Of a stretch of 64,000 bases of DNA, positions 41,320-49,626 are shown one piece after another (position 1 is the first letter of the stretch; the number at the start of each line of letters is the position of its first letter). The position numbers and the translations under genes were made by a program. The notes beneath the pieces are model-generated. The model was not told the DNA's origin and did not search any database. It saw only the letters and a list, made by a program, of their open reading frames with translations. Source of the stretch: Caballeronia concitans (GTDB lineage: Bacteria > Pseudomonadota > Gammaproteobacteria > Burkholderiales > Burkholderiaceae); NCBI RefSeq assembly GCF_001544615.1, contig NZ_FCNV02000010.1:1-64000 (forward strand), read 5' to 3'.

Positions 41320-42024
41320 ATGGCAAAACGTATTTTTGAAGTCTACCGCTACGATCCGGACAAGGACGCGGCTCCCCGCATGCAGACGTACGAGCTCGAG
41401 ATCGACTCGCACGAGCGCATGCTGCTGGACGCACTGGTGAAGCTGAAGGCGTTGGACGAAACGCTGTCGTTCCGCCGGTCGTGCCGCGAAGGCGTGTGCG
41501 GTTCGGACGCGATGAACATCAACGGCAAGAACGGCCTCGCGTGCCTGACGAACCTGAACGACCTGCCGCAGCGCATCGTGCTGCGTCCGCTGCCGGGTCT
41601 GCCGGTCGTGCGCGACCTGATCTGCGACTTCACGCAGTTCTTCAACCAGTATCACTCGATCAAGCCGTACCTGATCAACGACACGCCGCCGCCCGAGAAG
41701 GAGCGTCTGCAGTCGCCCGTCGAGCGTGACGAGCTGGACGGCCTTTACGAGTGCATTCTGTGCGCCAGCTGCTCGACTTCGTGCCCGAGCTTCTGGTGGA
41801 ATCCCGACAAGTTCGTCGGACCGGCGGGCTTGTTGCAAGCCTATCGCTTCATCGCGGACAGCCGCGATCAGGCAACCGGCGAACGGCTGGACAACCTGGA
41901 AGATCCGTATCGTCTGTTCCGTTGCCATACGATCATGAACTGCGTCGACGTGTGCCCGAAGGGGCTCAATCCGACGAAGGCGATCGGCAAGATCAAGGAA
42001 TTGATGGTGCGCCGGGCTGTCTGA
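41320..42024 (+). CDS. sdhB: Succinate dehydrogenase iron-sulfur subunit
   Basis: A 234-residue electron-transfer subunit. [2Fe-2S] ligands [21 protein letters not shown] (residues about 55-75; read with the spacing C-x4-C-x2-D...C), [4Fe-4S] ligands [12 protein letters not shown] (about 147-158) and [3Fe-4S]/[4Fe-4S] ligands [17 protein letters not shown] (about 205-221). Passes electrons from SdhA-FAD to quinone. The stop is followed by sdhE after 1 bp. Confidence 0.97.
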   Translation: MAKRIFEVYRYDPDKDAAPRMQTYELEIDSHERMLLDALVKLKALDETLSFRRSCREGVCGSDAMNINGKNGLACLTNLNDLPQRIVLRPLPGLPVVRDLICDFTQFFNQYHSIKPYLINDTPPPEKERLQSPVERDELDGLYECILCASCSTSCPSFWWNPDKFVGPAGLLQAYRFIADSRDQATGERLDNLEDPYRLFRCHTIMNCVDVCPKGLNPTKAIGKIKELMVRRAV

Positions 42025-42025
42025 A

Positions 42026-42319
42026 ATGGACGATGCGATGGTCGACAAGCAAGACGACGCCCACCAGTCCGACCCGCTTCGCCGCGCGCGCCTTCGGTGG
42101 CGCGCGCGGCGCGGCTTGCTGGAAAACGATCTGATCTTCGAGCGTTTTTTCAGCCGATATGAGCATGACCTCAGTGACGCCGACGTGGCCGCTCTGACCC
42201 GCCTGCTGGAGCTGAGCGACAACGAACTGATGGACCTGCTGCTCGCGCGGACCGAACCGGAAGGCGACCTCGCCACGCCGGACGTGATCCGCCTGCTTCA
42301 GATGCTGCGTTCCGTGTGA
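42026..42319 (+). CDS. sdhE: FAD assembly factor SdhE
   Basis: A 97-residue SdhE/Sdh5 (formerly YgfY, DUF339) protein that promotes covalent flavinylation of SdhA. The invariant motif RRGLLENDLIFERFF (about residues 28-42) contains the RGxxE core. The helical tail NELMDLLLARTEPEG is typical. Its position one base after sdhB fits cotranslation with the complex it matures. Confidence 0.93.
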   Translation: MDDAMVDKQDDAHQSDPLRRARLRWRARRGLLENDLIFERFFSRYEHDLSDADVAALTRLLELSDNELMDLLLARTEPEGDLATPDVIRLLQMLRSV

Positions 42320-42474
42320 TTTCGGCAGAAATCACCGGAGTTTTGCACAATGCGCCCTGAATCCCGGGCGACAAGAGGCCGAGAACAGACAGCGGCCGAC
42401 AGTGCAGTTGCGCCGCAGCTTCCGTCGTGCAAATTATCGAAACCCTGTATTCATACTTCGATTGAGGATGTGCT

Positions 42475-43776
42475 ATGACCCCGTCAGATGTTAAAGCCAC
42501 GCTATCGTTCAGCGACAACTCGCCGAGCGTCGAAATGCCGATCTACAAGGGCACGATGGGCCCGGACGTGATCGACATCCGCAAGTTGTACGGGCAGACC
42601 GGCAAGTTCACGTATGACCCGGGCTTCATGTCGACGGCGGCATGCAATTCCGCGATCACCTACATCGACGGCGACAAGGGCGAACTGCTGTATCGCGGCT
42701 ACCCGATCGAGCAGTTGGCCGTCAACGCCGACTTCCTCGAGACGTGCTATTTGCTGCTGAAGGGCGAACTGCCCACGGCTGCGCAAAAGAAGGAATTCGT
42801 GGACACGGTCACGCGTCACACGATGGTGCACGAGCAGATGCACTTCTTCTTCCGCGGCTTCCGTCGCGACGCCCACCCGATGGCCGTGCTGACGGCTGCG
42901 GTCGGCGCGCTGTCGGCGTTCTATCACGATTCGCTGAACATCAACGATCCGCGTCACCGCGAAGTGTCGGCCATTCGCATGATTGCGAAGCTGCCGACGC
43001 TGGTGGCGATGGCGTACAAGTTCAGCATCGGCCAGCCGTTCGTGTATCCGCGCAACGAGCTGTCGTACAGCGCGAACTTCATGCATATGATGTTCGCGAA
43101 CCCGTGCGAAGAGTACAAGGTCAACGACGTGCTGGTGCGCGCGCTCGACCGCATCCTGATTCTGCACGCGGACCACGAGCAGAACGCGTCGACGTCTACC
43201 GTGCGTCTCGCGGGTTCGTCGGGTGCGAATCCGTTTGCGTGTATCGCAGCGGGTATCGCGTGTCTGTGGGGCCCGGCGCACGGCGGCGCGAACGAAGCCG
43301 CGCTGAACATGCTGGAAGAAATCGGCTCCGTCGACAACATTCCTGAGTTCATCAAGCAAGTGAAGGACAAGAACTCGGGCGTGAAATTGATGGGCTTCGG
43401 CCACCGCGTCTACAAGAACTACGATCCGCGTGCGAAGCTGATGCGCGAAACCTGCCATGAAGTGCTGAACGAACTGGGCCTGCACGACGACCCGCTCTTC
43501 AAGCTCGCGATGGAACTGGAAAAGATTGCGCTGGAAGACGAATACTTCGTGTCGCGCAAGCTGTACCCGAACGTCGATTTCTACTCGGGCATCGTGCAGC
43601 GCGCGTTGGGCATTCCGACGTCGATGTTCACGTGTATCTTCGCGATGGCGCGCACGGTTGGCTGGATCGCGCAGTGGAACGAGATGATCGCCGATCCCGA
43701 GCAGAAGATTGGCCGTCCGCGCCAGTTGTTCATCGGTCAGACGCCGCGTGAAGTGAAGCCGCTCGAAAAGCGGTAA
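42475..43776 (+). CDS. gltA: Citrate synthase (type II, hexameric)
   Basis: A 433-residue citrate synthase making citrate from oxaloacetate and acetyl-CoA. Catalytic His in [17 protein letters not shown] (about residues 263-279), second His in [14 protein letters not shown] (about 305-318), Asp in [16 protein letters not shown] (about 362-377). [20 protein letters not shown] is the acyl-CoA cleft. The N-terminal beta extension is of the allosteric type inhibited by NADH. It ends the sdh-gltA run. A 155-bp gap upstream may carry its own promoter. Confidence 0.97.
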   Translation: MTPSDVKATLSFSDNSPSVEMPIYKGTMGPDVIDIRKLYGQTGKFTYDPGFMSTAACNSAITYIDGDKGELLYRGYPIEQLAVNADFLETCYLLLKGELPTAAQKKEFVDTVTRHTMVHEQMHFFFRGFRRDAHPMAVLTAAVGALSAFYHDSLNINDPRHREVSAIRMIAKLPTLVAMAYKFSIGQPFVYPRNELSYSANFMHMMFANPCEEYKVNDVLVRALDRILILHADHEQNASTSTVRLAGSSGANPFACIAAGIACLWGPAHGGANEAALNMLEEIGSVDNIPEFIKQVKDKNSGVKLMGFGHRVYKNYDPRAKLMRETCHEVLNELGLHDDPLFKLAMELEKIALEDEYFVSRKLYPNVDFYSGIVQRALGIPTSMFTCIFAMARTVGWIAQWNEMIADPEQKIGRPRQLFIGQTPREVKPLEKR

Positions 43777-43800
43777 GCCGATTGGCGTATGCGGTGAATG

Positions 43801-43837
43801 AAAACCCCGGCGGGTGACTGCCGGGGTTTTTGTTTTT
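43801..43837 (+). terminator. Rho-independent terminator of gltA
   Basis: AACCCCGGC (43803-43811) pairs with GCCGGGGTT (43820-43828), followed by TTTTTGTTTTT. It ends the sdh-gltA transcript, 25 bp past the stop. The T-rich run abuts the stop of the convergent mazF gene. Confidence 0.92.
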
Positions 43838-43842
43838 GCGCG

Positions 43843-44163
43843 TCAGTCCGCGAAAATTTCCTGCAGTGTGTGAAGAGCGTCGTGCAGCGTTTCGTCTTCC
43901 AACTCGCCTTCCTTCTTCACGAGTCGCATTTTGTCGACGGTCCGAATCTGATCGAGAAGAATGAGGCCGTCCTTTCGCCCGAACGAGACCGGGATTCGAA
44001 AAGGCGTGGCCTTGCCGTTCGAAGTCATCGGCGCGACGATGACCGTGCGCATGTAGTCATGAATCTCGGGCGGCGAGACGACCACGCACGGCCGCGTTTT
44101 CTGCACTTCGCTTCCTCGTGTCGGGTCCAGCGCGACCAGCCAGATATCGCCGCGCGTCACCAT
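43843..44163 (-). CDS. MazF/PemK-family endoribonuclease toxin
   Basis: A 106-residue type II toxin cleaving mRNA. Family signature MVTRGDIWLVALDPTRGSE (residues 1-19), TRPCVVVSPPEI (about 24-35) and VSFGRKDGLILLDQIRTVDKMRL (about 59-81), matching MazF/PemK active-site strands. It overlaps the antitoxin gene by 7 bp on the minus strand, the usual antitoxin-first order. The pair is an accessory insertion between gltA and leuC. Confidence 0.9.
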   Translation of the reverse strand: MVTRGDIWLVALDPTRGSEVQKTRPCVVVSPPEIHDYMRTVIVAPMTSNGKATPFRIPVSFGRKDGLILLDQIRTVDKMRLVKKEGELEDETLHDALHTLQEIFAD

Positions 44164-44414
44164 TCGAGTTCTCCATCGTCGGCATTGCCGAACTCGCCCA
44201 ACGCGAGCACATCTTCGCCGCTCGCAGCAACGGCCTTGCTCGCCTCTGCCCAGCCTTCGCGTACTTGTTTGCGCGGCTTGCGCAATACGATGGCATCGCC
44301 TTCGACGTCCATTTCGATCTCGTTTTCCAGTTCGAGTTGCGCCAGGAACGGCTTGGGAATCAGCACGCCCTGTGAATTGCCTATCCTTCGGATCGTTGTC
44401 TTCATGAGTTCCAT
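44157..44414 (-). CDS. MazE/AbrB-like antitoxin
   Basis: 85 residues (alternative start at 44405 gives MKTTIRRIGNSQG). The N-terminal swapped-hairpin DNA-binding domain IRRIGNSQGVLIPKPFLAQL...DVEGDAIVLRKP (about residues 8-48) is classic SpoVT/AbrB. The acidic C-terminus (EDVLALGEFGNADDGELE) would wrap and neutralise the toxin. TGTATACA (44428-44435) just upstream may be the operator the complex binds to repress itself. Confidence 0.9.
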   Translation of the reverse strand: MELMKTTIRRIGNSQGVLIPKPFLAQLELENEIEMDVEGDAIVLRKPRKQVREGWAEASKAVAASGEDVLALGEFGNADDGELEW

Positions 44415-44720
44415 GCGGTCACCAATGTGTATACAATGTTATTACTGACGGGTTAGAACGTCAACGTCACTCGATGACCAGCCTAAGGCCCGGCGCGTCG
44501 CACGACCATTCAGCCGGACGGCATAAGCAAAAATGCCAATACGCCGCACGCGCGGAAACGGGTACTCCCGATCCAGGTATCGGCACCACCACTATAACTA
44601 CCTGTTTTTTCTAGCTTTTTTCACTCAGCCTAGTACCATGTGCCGACCGGGAAGTGGCATAATCGTCCAACAAGCCGCACCCTAAAACACCCCGCAGTCA
44701 CACCCACGAAAGCGCTCACC
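44415..44720. other. 306-bp gap between mazE and leuC, with regulatory DNA
   Basis: No gene seen. It contains the mazEF-side palindrome TGTATACA (44428-44435), a T-rich stretch (CTGTTTTTTCTAGCTTTTTTC, about 44602-44622) and GTGGCATAATC, whose CATAAT (44658-44663) could be the leuC -10 box with a weak -35. Lower GC than neighbours. Confidence 0.5.
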
Positions 44721-46130
44721 ATGTCCCAGACTCTCTACGACAAGCTGTGGAACACGCACGTCATCCACACGGAAGAGGACGGCACCTCGATCCTCTATAT
44801 CGACCGTCACCTGCTGCACGAGGTCACGAGCCCGCAAGCGTTCGAAGGTCTGAAGCTGGCCGAGCGTCCGGTGTGGCGCATCAGCGCGAATCTGGCCGTT
44901 TCCGACCATAACGTGCCGACGACCGACCGCTCGCACGGCATCGCCGATCCGGTCTCGAAACTGCAAGTCGACACGCTCGATACCAATTGCGACGATTTCG
45001 GCATCACGCAATTCAAGATGAACGATCTGCGTCAGGGCATCGTGCACATCATCGGGCCGGAGCAGGGCGCGACGCTGCCGGGCATGACCATCGTCTGCGG
45101 CGATTCGCACACGTCCACGCACGGCGCGTTCGGCGCGCTGGCGCACGGCATCGGCACGTCGGAGGTGGAGCACGTGCTCGCCACGCAAACGCTCTTGCAG
45201 AAGAAGAGCAAGAACATGCTCGTGAAGGTCGAAGGACCGCTGCCGCGCGGCTGCACCGCGAAGGACATCGTGCTCGCGATCATCGGCAAGATCGGCACGG
45301 CGGGCGGCACGGGCTACGCGATCGAATTCGGCGGCTCGACCATCCGCGCCTTGACGATGGAAGGCCGCATGACCGTCTGCAACATGGCGATCGAAGCGGG
45401 CGCGCGCGCGGGCATGGTCGCCGTCGACGACACGACCATCAATTACCTGAAGGACCGCCCGTATTCGCCGCAGGGCGTGGAGTGGAATCAGGCGGTCGAG
45501 TACTGGCGCCAGTTCAAGTCGGATGACGGCGCCCAGTTCGATCGCGTCGTCGAGCTGAACGCCGCCGAGATCGTGCCGCAAGTCACGTGGGGCACGTCGC
45601 CGGAAATGGTGACGTCGATCGACGGTCGCGTGCCCGATCCCGAGCGCGAAAAAGACCCCGTCAAGCGCGACGCGATGGAGCGCGCGCTGAACTACATGGC
45701 GCTGCAGCCGAATACGCCGATCGAATCCATCAAGCCGGACAAGATTTTCATCGGCTCGTGCACGAACGCGCGCATCGAAGACCTGCGCGCGGCCGCGTAT
45801 GTGGTGAAGTCGCTGGGCAAGCGCGTGGCGTCGAACATCCGTCTGGCGATGGTCGTGCCGGGCTCCGGTCTCGTGAAGGCGCAGGCCGAGCGCGAAGGGC
45901 TCGACAAGATTTTCACGAACGCCGGCTTCGAATGGCGCGAGCCGGGCTGCTCCATGTGCCTCGCGATGAACGCGGACCGCCTCGATCCGGGCGAGCGCTG
46001 CGCATCGACCTCGAATCGCAATTTCGAAGGGCGTCAGGGCGCGGGCGGCCGCACGCACCTCGTCAGCCCGGCGATGGCCGCCGCGGCCGCGATCGAAGGC
46101 CATTTCGTCGATGTGCGCAAGCTCGCGTGA
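44721..46130 (+). CDS. leuC: 3-isopropylmalate dehydratase large subunit
   Basis: A 469-residue aconitase-family subunit isomerising 2- to 3-isopropylmalate in leucine synthesis. [4Fe-4S] Cys in [17 protein letters not shown] (about residues 350-366) and [15 protein letters not shown] (about 411-425). [24 protein letters not shown] (split, about 129-152) is the substrate region. ATG 44721 gives [10 protein letters not shown]. leuD follows after 24 bp with no small gene between them. Confidence 0.97.
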   Translation: MSQTLYDKLWNTHVIHTEEDGTSILYIDRHLLHEVTSPQAFEGLKLAERPVWRISANLAVSDHNVPTTDRSHGIADPVSKLQVDTLDTNCDDFGITQFKMNDLRQGIVHIIGPEQGATLPGMTIVCGDSHTSTHGAFGALAHGIGTSEVEHVLATQTLLQKKSKNMLVKVEGPLPRGCTAKDIVLAIIGKIGTAGGTGYAIEFGGSTIRALTMEGRMTVCNMAIEAGARAGMVAVDDTTINYLKDRPYSPQGVEWNQAVEYWRQFKSDDGAQFDRVVELNAAEIVPQVTWGTSPEMVTSIDGRVPDPEREKDPVKRDAMERALNYMALQPNTPIESIKPDKIFIGSCTNARIEDLRAAAYVVKSLGKRVASNIRLAMVVPGSGLVKAQAEREGLDKIFTNAGFEWREPGCSMCLAMNADRLDPGERCASTSNRNFEGRQGAGGRTHLVSPAMAAAAAIEGHFVDVRKLA

Positions 46131-46154
46131 TCAAACGGGACACTGAGAAAGACC

Positions 46155-46805
46155 ATGGAAAAATTCACTGTTCATAGCGGGCTCGTGGCGCCGCTGGATC
46201 GCGAAAACGTCGATACGGACGCGATCATTCCGAAGCAGTTTCTGAAGTCGATCAAGCGCACGGGCTTCGGCCCGAATGCGTTCGACGAGTGGCGTTATCT
46301 CGATGTCGGCGAGCCGGGGCAGGACAACAGCAAGCGTCCGCTGAATCCGGATTTCGTGCTGAACCAGGCGCGCTATCAGGGCGCGTCGATTCTCGTCACG
46401 CGCAAGAACTTCGGCTGCGGCAGCTCGCGCGAGCACGCGCCGTGGGCGCTGGATCAGTACGGCTTTCGCGCGATCATCGCGCCGAGCTTCGCGGACATCT
46501 TCTATAACAACTGCTTCAAGAACGGCCTGCTGCCGGTCGTGCTGACGGAGCAGCAAGTCGACAAGCTCATCAACGAGACGAACGCGTTCGTCGGCTACAA
46601 GCTGACGATCGACCTCGACGCGCAAGTCGTGCGTACCGGCGACGGCACCGAGTATTCGTTCGAGGTGCCCGGCTTCCGCAAGTACTGCTTGCTGAACGGT
46701 CTGGACGACATCGGCCTCACGCTGCGTCACGCGGACAAGATCAAGCAGTTCGAAGCAGAACGGCTCGCGAAGCAGCCGTGGTTGAACAACCGCGTGATCG
46801 GCTAG
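46155..46805 (+). CDS. leuD: 3-isopropylmalate dehydratase small subunit
   Basis: A 216-residue swivel domain partner of LeuC. Core motifs [20 protein letters not shown] (residues 15-34) and [21 protein letters not shown] (split, about 78-98), the second being the substrate-binding serine/arginine loop. The stop codon TAG is embedded in the first copy of a 14-bp tandem repeat, and leuB begins about 60 bp later. Confidence 0.97.
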   Translation: MEKFTVHSGLVAPLDRENVDTDAIIPKQFLKSIKRTGFGPNAFDEWRYLDVGEPGQDNSKRPLNPDFVLNQARYQGASILVTRKNFGCGSSREHAPWALDQYGFRAIIAPSFADIFYNNCFKNGLLPVVLTEQQVDKLINETNAFVGYKLTIDLDAQVVRTGDGTEYSFEVPGFRKYCLLNGLDDIGLTLRHADKIKQFEAERLAKQPWLNNRVIG

Positions 46806-46842
46806 ATTCAAGCGGCTAGATTCAAGCGGCTAGATTCAAGCG
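46801..46842 (+). repeat. 14-bp tandem repeat, three copies, at the leuD/leuB junction
   Basis: GCTAGATTCAAGCG occurs at 46801-46814, 46815-46828 and 46829-46842, and a decayed copy (CACAAATTCAAAGG) follows. The leuD stop (TAG, 46803-46805) lies in copy one, so each copy repeats a TAG. Slippage during replication would explain it. The leuB Shine-Dalgarno (AAAGGA) is in the decayed copy. Confidence 0.9.
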
Positions 46843-46865
46843 CACAAATTCAAAGGATGAGACAG

Positions 46866-47933
46866 ATGAAGATTGCAGTGCTCCCCGGCGACGGGATCGG
46901 TCCGGAAATCACGGCCGAAGCGGTCAAGGTGCTGAACGCGCTCGACGAGAAGTTCGAACTGGAAGAAGCGCCCGTCGGCGGCGCGGGATACGAGGCGAAA
47001 GGCCATCCGCTGCCCGATTCGACGCTCGCGCTCGCGAAGGAAGCCGACGCCATTCTTTTCGGCGCGGTCGGCGACTGGAAGTACGACTCGCTCGAACGCG
47101 CGCTGCGTCCGGAGCAGGCCATTCTCGGCCTCCGGAAGCATCTGCAACTGTTTGCGAACTTCCGCCCGGCGATCTGCTATCCGCAACTGACGGCGGCGTC
47201 GTCGCTCAAGGCCGAGATCGTGTCGGGGCTCGACATCCTGATCGTGCGCGAGCTGAACGGCGACATCTATTTCGGCCAGCCGCGCGGCGTGCGTCAGGCG
47301 CCGGACGGCCCGTTCGAAGGCGCGCGCGAAGGCTTCGACACGATGCGTTATTCGGAGCCGGAAGTGCGCCGTATCGCGCATGTGGCGTTCGCCGCAGCTC
47401 AGAAGCGCCAGAAGAAGCTGACGAGCGTGGACAAGGCGAACGTGCTTGAAACGTCGCAGTTGTGGCGCGACACGATGATCGACGTCGCAAAGGAATATCC
47501 GGATGTCGAACTGTCGCACATGTACGTCGACAACGCTGCGATGCAGCTCGTCAAGGCGCCGAAGGCGTTCGACGTGGTCGTGACCGGCAACATGTTCGGC
47601 GACATTCTGTCGGATGAAGCCGCCATGCTGACGGGCTCCATCGGCATGCTGCCGTCGGCGTCGCTCGACAAGAACAACAAGGGCCTGTACGAGCCGTCGC
47701 ACGGTTCCGCGCCGGATATCGCGGGCAAGGGCGTGGCGAATCCGCTTGCGACCATCCTGTCGGCGGCGATGATGCTGCGCTATTCGCTCGGCAAGGCGGA
47801 GCAGGCGGATCGCATCGAGAACGCGGTGAAGAAGGTGCTGGAGCAGGGCTACCGCACCGGCGATATCGCGACTGCGGACGGCAAGACCGTCGGCACGAAG
47901 CAAATGGGCGACGCCGTGCTGGCCGCGCTGTAA
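46866..47933 (+). CDS. leuB: 3-isopropylmalate dehydrogenase
   Basis: A 355-residue Mg/NAD-dependent decarboxylating dehydrogenase making 4-methyl-2-oxopentanoate, the last leucine precursor. [15 protein letters not shown] start (ATG 46866 preferred to 46857 for spacing from AAAGGA), [22 protein letters not shown] with active-site Arg/Tyr and [23 protein letters not shown], the metal-binding Asp block (about 240-262). Last gene of the leuCDB operon. Confidence 0.97.
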   Translation: MKIAVLPGDGIGPEITAEAVKVLNALDEKFELEEAPVGGAGYEAKGHPLPDSTLALAKEADAILFGAVGDWKYDSLERALRPEQAILGLRKHLQLFANFRPAICYPQLTAASSLKAEIVSGLDILIVRELNGDIYFGQPRGVRQAPDGPFEGAREGFDTMRYSEPEVRRIAHVAFAAAQKRQKKLTSVDKANVLETSQLWRDTMIDVAKEYPDVELSHMYVDNAAMQLVKAPKAFDVVVTGNMFGDILSDEAAMLTGSIGMLPSASLDKNNKGLYEPSHGSAPDIAGKGVANPLATILSAAMMLRYSLGKAEQADRIENAVKKVLEQGYRTGDIATADGKTVGTKQMGDAVLAAL

Positions 47934-47953
47934 GACGCTTCACGCGATCGGAT

Positions 47954-47984
47954 CGGCCGTTTCCGCGCAAAGCTGGAACGGCCG
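47954..47984 (+). terminator. Hairpin after leuB
   Basis: CGGCCGTTTCC (47954-47964) pairs with GGAACGGCCG (47975-47984) with one bulged T. A stable stem 20 bp past the leuB stop, but without a T run, so a weak or Rho-aided terminator or a 3'-end stabiliser. Confidence 0.4.
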
Positions 47985-48062
47985 AATCGGTAGCAATGAC
48001 GCATCATTGGCGTCGTTTCGTCGGCCGCGCCCGGACTTGCCGACGAAACGCCGCAACTCGTG

Positions 48063-48068
48063 TATATT
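48063..48068 (+). promoter_or_regulatory. Putative -10 box of the asd leader transcript
   Basis: TATATT with a -35-like TTGCCG at 48037-48042 (20-base spacer, longer than ideal; TGTATA at 48061-48066 gives 18). The predicted start falls at about 48075-48077, i.e. at or just before the leader ATG. Confidence 0.45.
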
Positions 48069-48076
48069 GTTTGGTC

Positions 48077-48253
48077 ATGGCGAAGAACTCTCAATTCTCT
48101 ACGGACTCCATCGGTCGCGGCATCCACGCTCGCGTGACGGGTCTCGCCTTCGTCCAGCGCATCGACGGCATCGCCACCATTGGCGCAACCGCCATTGGCA
48201 CGTCGAAAACGCGCACGACGAAAATCTCCATTAAAGCGATCACGATTCGCTGA
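48077..48253 (+). CDS. Candidate Thr/Ile-rich leader peptide upstream of asd
   Basis: A 58-codon ORF starting at ATG 48077 and ending TGA 48251-48253. It holds 10 Ile and 9 Thr, and the last 30 residues alone hold 8 Ile, 7 Thr and 3 Lys (IATIGATAIGTSKTRTTKIS and onward), with several ATT and AAA codons uncommon in neighbouring genes. No Shine-Dalgarno is visible. A -10-like TATATT ends eight bases upstream, so a leaderless start is possible. A 9-bp hairpin follows before asd. Composition and place suggest an amino-acid-sensing leader like thrL, read as Thr/Ile (Lys) starvation control of Asd. It could also be a small protein or chance. Confidence 0.5.
   Translation: MAKNSQFSTDSIGRGIHARVTGLAFVQRIDGIATIGATAIGTSKTRTTKISIKAITIR
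48181..48194 (+). promoter_or_regulatory. Small stem inside the leader ORF
   Basis: TGGCG (48181-48185) pairs with CGCCA (48190-48194) around CAAC, within a stretch of several GCCA/TGGC elements (48172-48200). Alternative pairings among these could give competing structures, as attenuators require. Suggestive only. Confidence 0.3.
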
Positions 48254-48274
48254 TCGTCCCTCGTGTCCGAGCGT

Positions 48275-48313
48275 CTTCCCCGCGCGGCCACGCCGGGCAA
48301 GGATGCGGGGAAG
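48275..48313 (+). promoter_or_regulatory. GC-rich hairpin between the leader ORF and asd
   Basis: CTTCCCCGC (48275-48283) pairs with GCGGGGAAG (48305-48313), a 9-bp stem whose loop also contains GC-rich bases able to pair. It lies 21 bases after the leader stop and 21 before the asd ATG. There is no T run, so intrinsic termination is unlikely. It could act through Rho or by hindering initiation at the asd AAGG site (48325-48328). Confidence 0.5.
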
Positions 48314-48334
48314 AGTCCACAGATAAGGTTAGTC

Positions 48335-49456
48335 ATGAACGTAGGTCTCGTTGGTTGGCGCGGTATGGTCGGCAGCGTCCTGATGCAGCGCATGCAGCAG
48401 GAAGGCGATTTCGACCTGATCGAACCGGTGTTTTTCAGCACCAGCAATGCGGGCGGCAACGCGCCGTCGTTCGCTAAAAACGAGACGAAGCTCAAAGACG
48501 CAACGAGCATCGACGACCTGAAAAAGTGCGACGCCATCATCACCTGCCAGGGCGGCGACTACACGAACGACGTGTATCCGAAGCTGCGCGCGGCGGGCTG
48601 GAAGGGCTACTGGATCGACGCGGCATCGGCGCTGCGCATGAAGGACGATGCGGTCATCATCCTCGATCCCGTCAACCTCGACGTCATCAAGGATTCGCTC
48701 GTCAAGGGCGGGCGCGACTTCGTCGGCGGCAACTGCACGGTCAGCCTGATGCTGATGGCGCTCGGCGGCCTGTTCCGCGAAAACCTCGTCGACTGGATGA
48801 CGGCCATGACGTACCAGGCTGCATCGGGCGCGGGCGCGCAGAACATGCGCGAACTGCTGTCGCAGATGGGCGCGCTCAACGCGTCGGTGGCGGACGATCT
48901 GGCGAATCCGTCGTCGGCCATTCTGGATATCGACCGCAAGGTGCTCGCCACCATGAACAGCGACGCCATGCCGACCGATCATTTCGGCGTGCCGCTCGCG
49001 GGCTCCCTCATTCCGTGGATCGACAAGGATCTCGGCAACGGCATGTCGAAGGAAGAGTGGAAGGGCGGCGCGGAAACCAACAAGATTCTCGGCAAGCCCG
49101 CGATGGGCGAGCCGGGCTCGATTCCCGTCGATGGCCTGTGCGTGCGGATCGGCGCGATGCGCTGCCACTCGCAGGCGTTGACCATCAAGCTGAACAAGGA
49201 CGTGCCGCTCGACGAAATCAACGGCATGCTGGCTTCGGCGAACGACTGGGTGAAGGTCGTGCCGAACGAGCGCGAAGCGTCGATGCGCGATCTGTCGCCG
49301 GCGGTGGTCACGGGCACGCTGACGGTGCCGGTCGGCCGTCTGCGCAAGCTCGCGATGGGCGGCGAGTATCTGTCGGCGTTCACGGTCGGCGACCAGCTTC
49401 TGTGGGGCGCGGCCGAACCGCTGCGCCGCATGCTTCGCATTCTGCTGGACAAGTAA
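48335..49456 (+). CDS. asd: Aspartate-semialdehyde dehydrogenase
   Basis: A 373-residue enzyme reducing L-4-aspartyl phosphate to aspartate semialdehyde with NADPH, the branch-point precursor of Lys/diaminopimelate, Met, Thr and Ile. [18 protein letters not shown] (residues 3-20) binds NADP, the nucleophile Cys is in [11 protein letters not shown] (about residues 130-140), and the catalytic His in [18 protein letters not shown] 48335 has AAGG 6 bases upstream. Long-type (Gram-negative) Asd. The Thr/Ile-rich leader ORF and hairpin upstream suggest amino-acid-responsive control. Confidence 0.97.
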   Translation: MNVGLVGWRGMVGSVLMQRMQQEGDFDLIEPVFFSTSNAGGNAPSFAKNETKLKDATSIDDLKKCDAIITCQGGDYTNDVYPKLRAAGWKGYWIDAASALRMKDDAVIILDPVNLDVIKDSLVKGGRDFVGGNCTVSLMLMALGGLFRENLVDWMTAMTYQAASGAGAQNMRELLSQMGALNASVADDLANPSSAILDIDRKVLATMNSDAMPTDHFGVPLAGSLIPWIDKDLGNGMSKEEWKGGAETNKILGKPAMGEPGSIPVDGLCVRIGAMRCHSQALTIKLNKDVPLDEINGMLASANDWVKVVPNEREASMRDLSPAVVTGTLTVPVGRLRKLAMGGEYLSAFTVGDQLLWGAAEPLRRMLRILLDK

Positions 49457-49491
49457 AGTAAACTACGCGCCTAAAGCGCGGACCTCGAACG

Positions 49492-49522
49492 AAAAGCGTC
49501 GCGTCATCGCGGCGCTTTTTGT
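49492..49522 (+). terminator. Rho-independent terminator of asd
   Basis: AAAAGCGTCGCG pairs (with one G-T) with CGCGGCGCTTTT around TCAT, then TTG TTT. Clear stem and T run 35 bp after the asd stop. Confidence 0.9.
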
Positions 49523-49626
49523 TTATGCGGCCGGTTTTTCGGGGCTGCATGCAAATGACCGGTCTTGACCGTCCGTGGCGCGCGTCCTCGTTCTGATTCA
49601 ACTTTTCGCCGTACCGTGGAGCTTCA

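Noticed and set aside
46801-46842. CRISPR array
   Set aside because: Units are 14 bp, directly adjacent, without spacers and only three copies.
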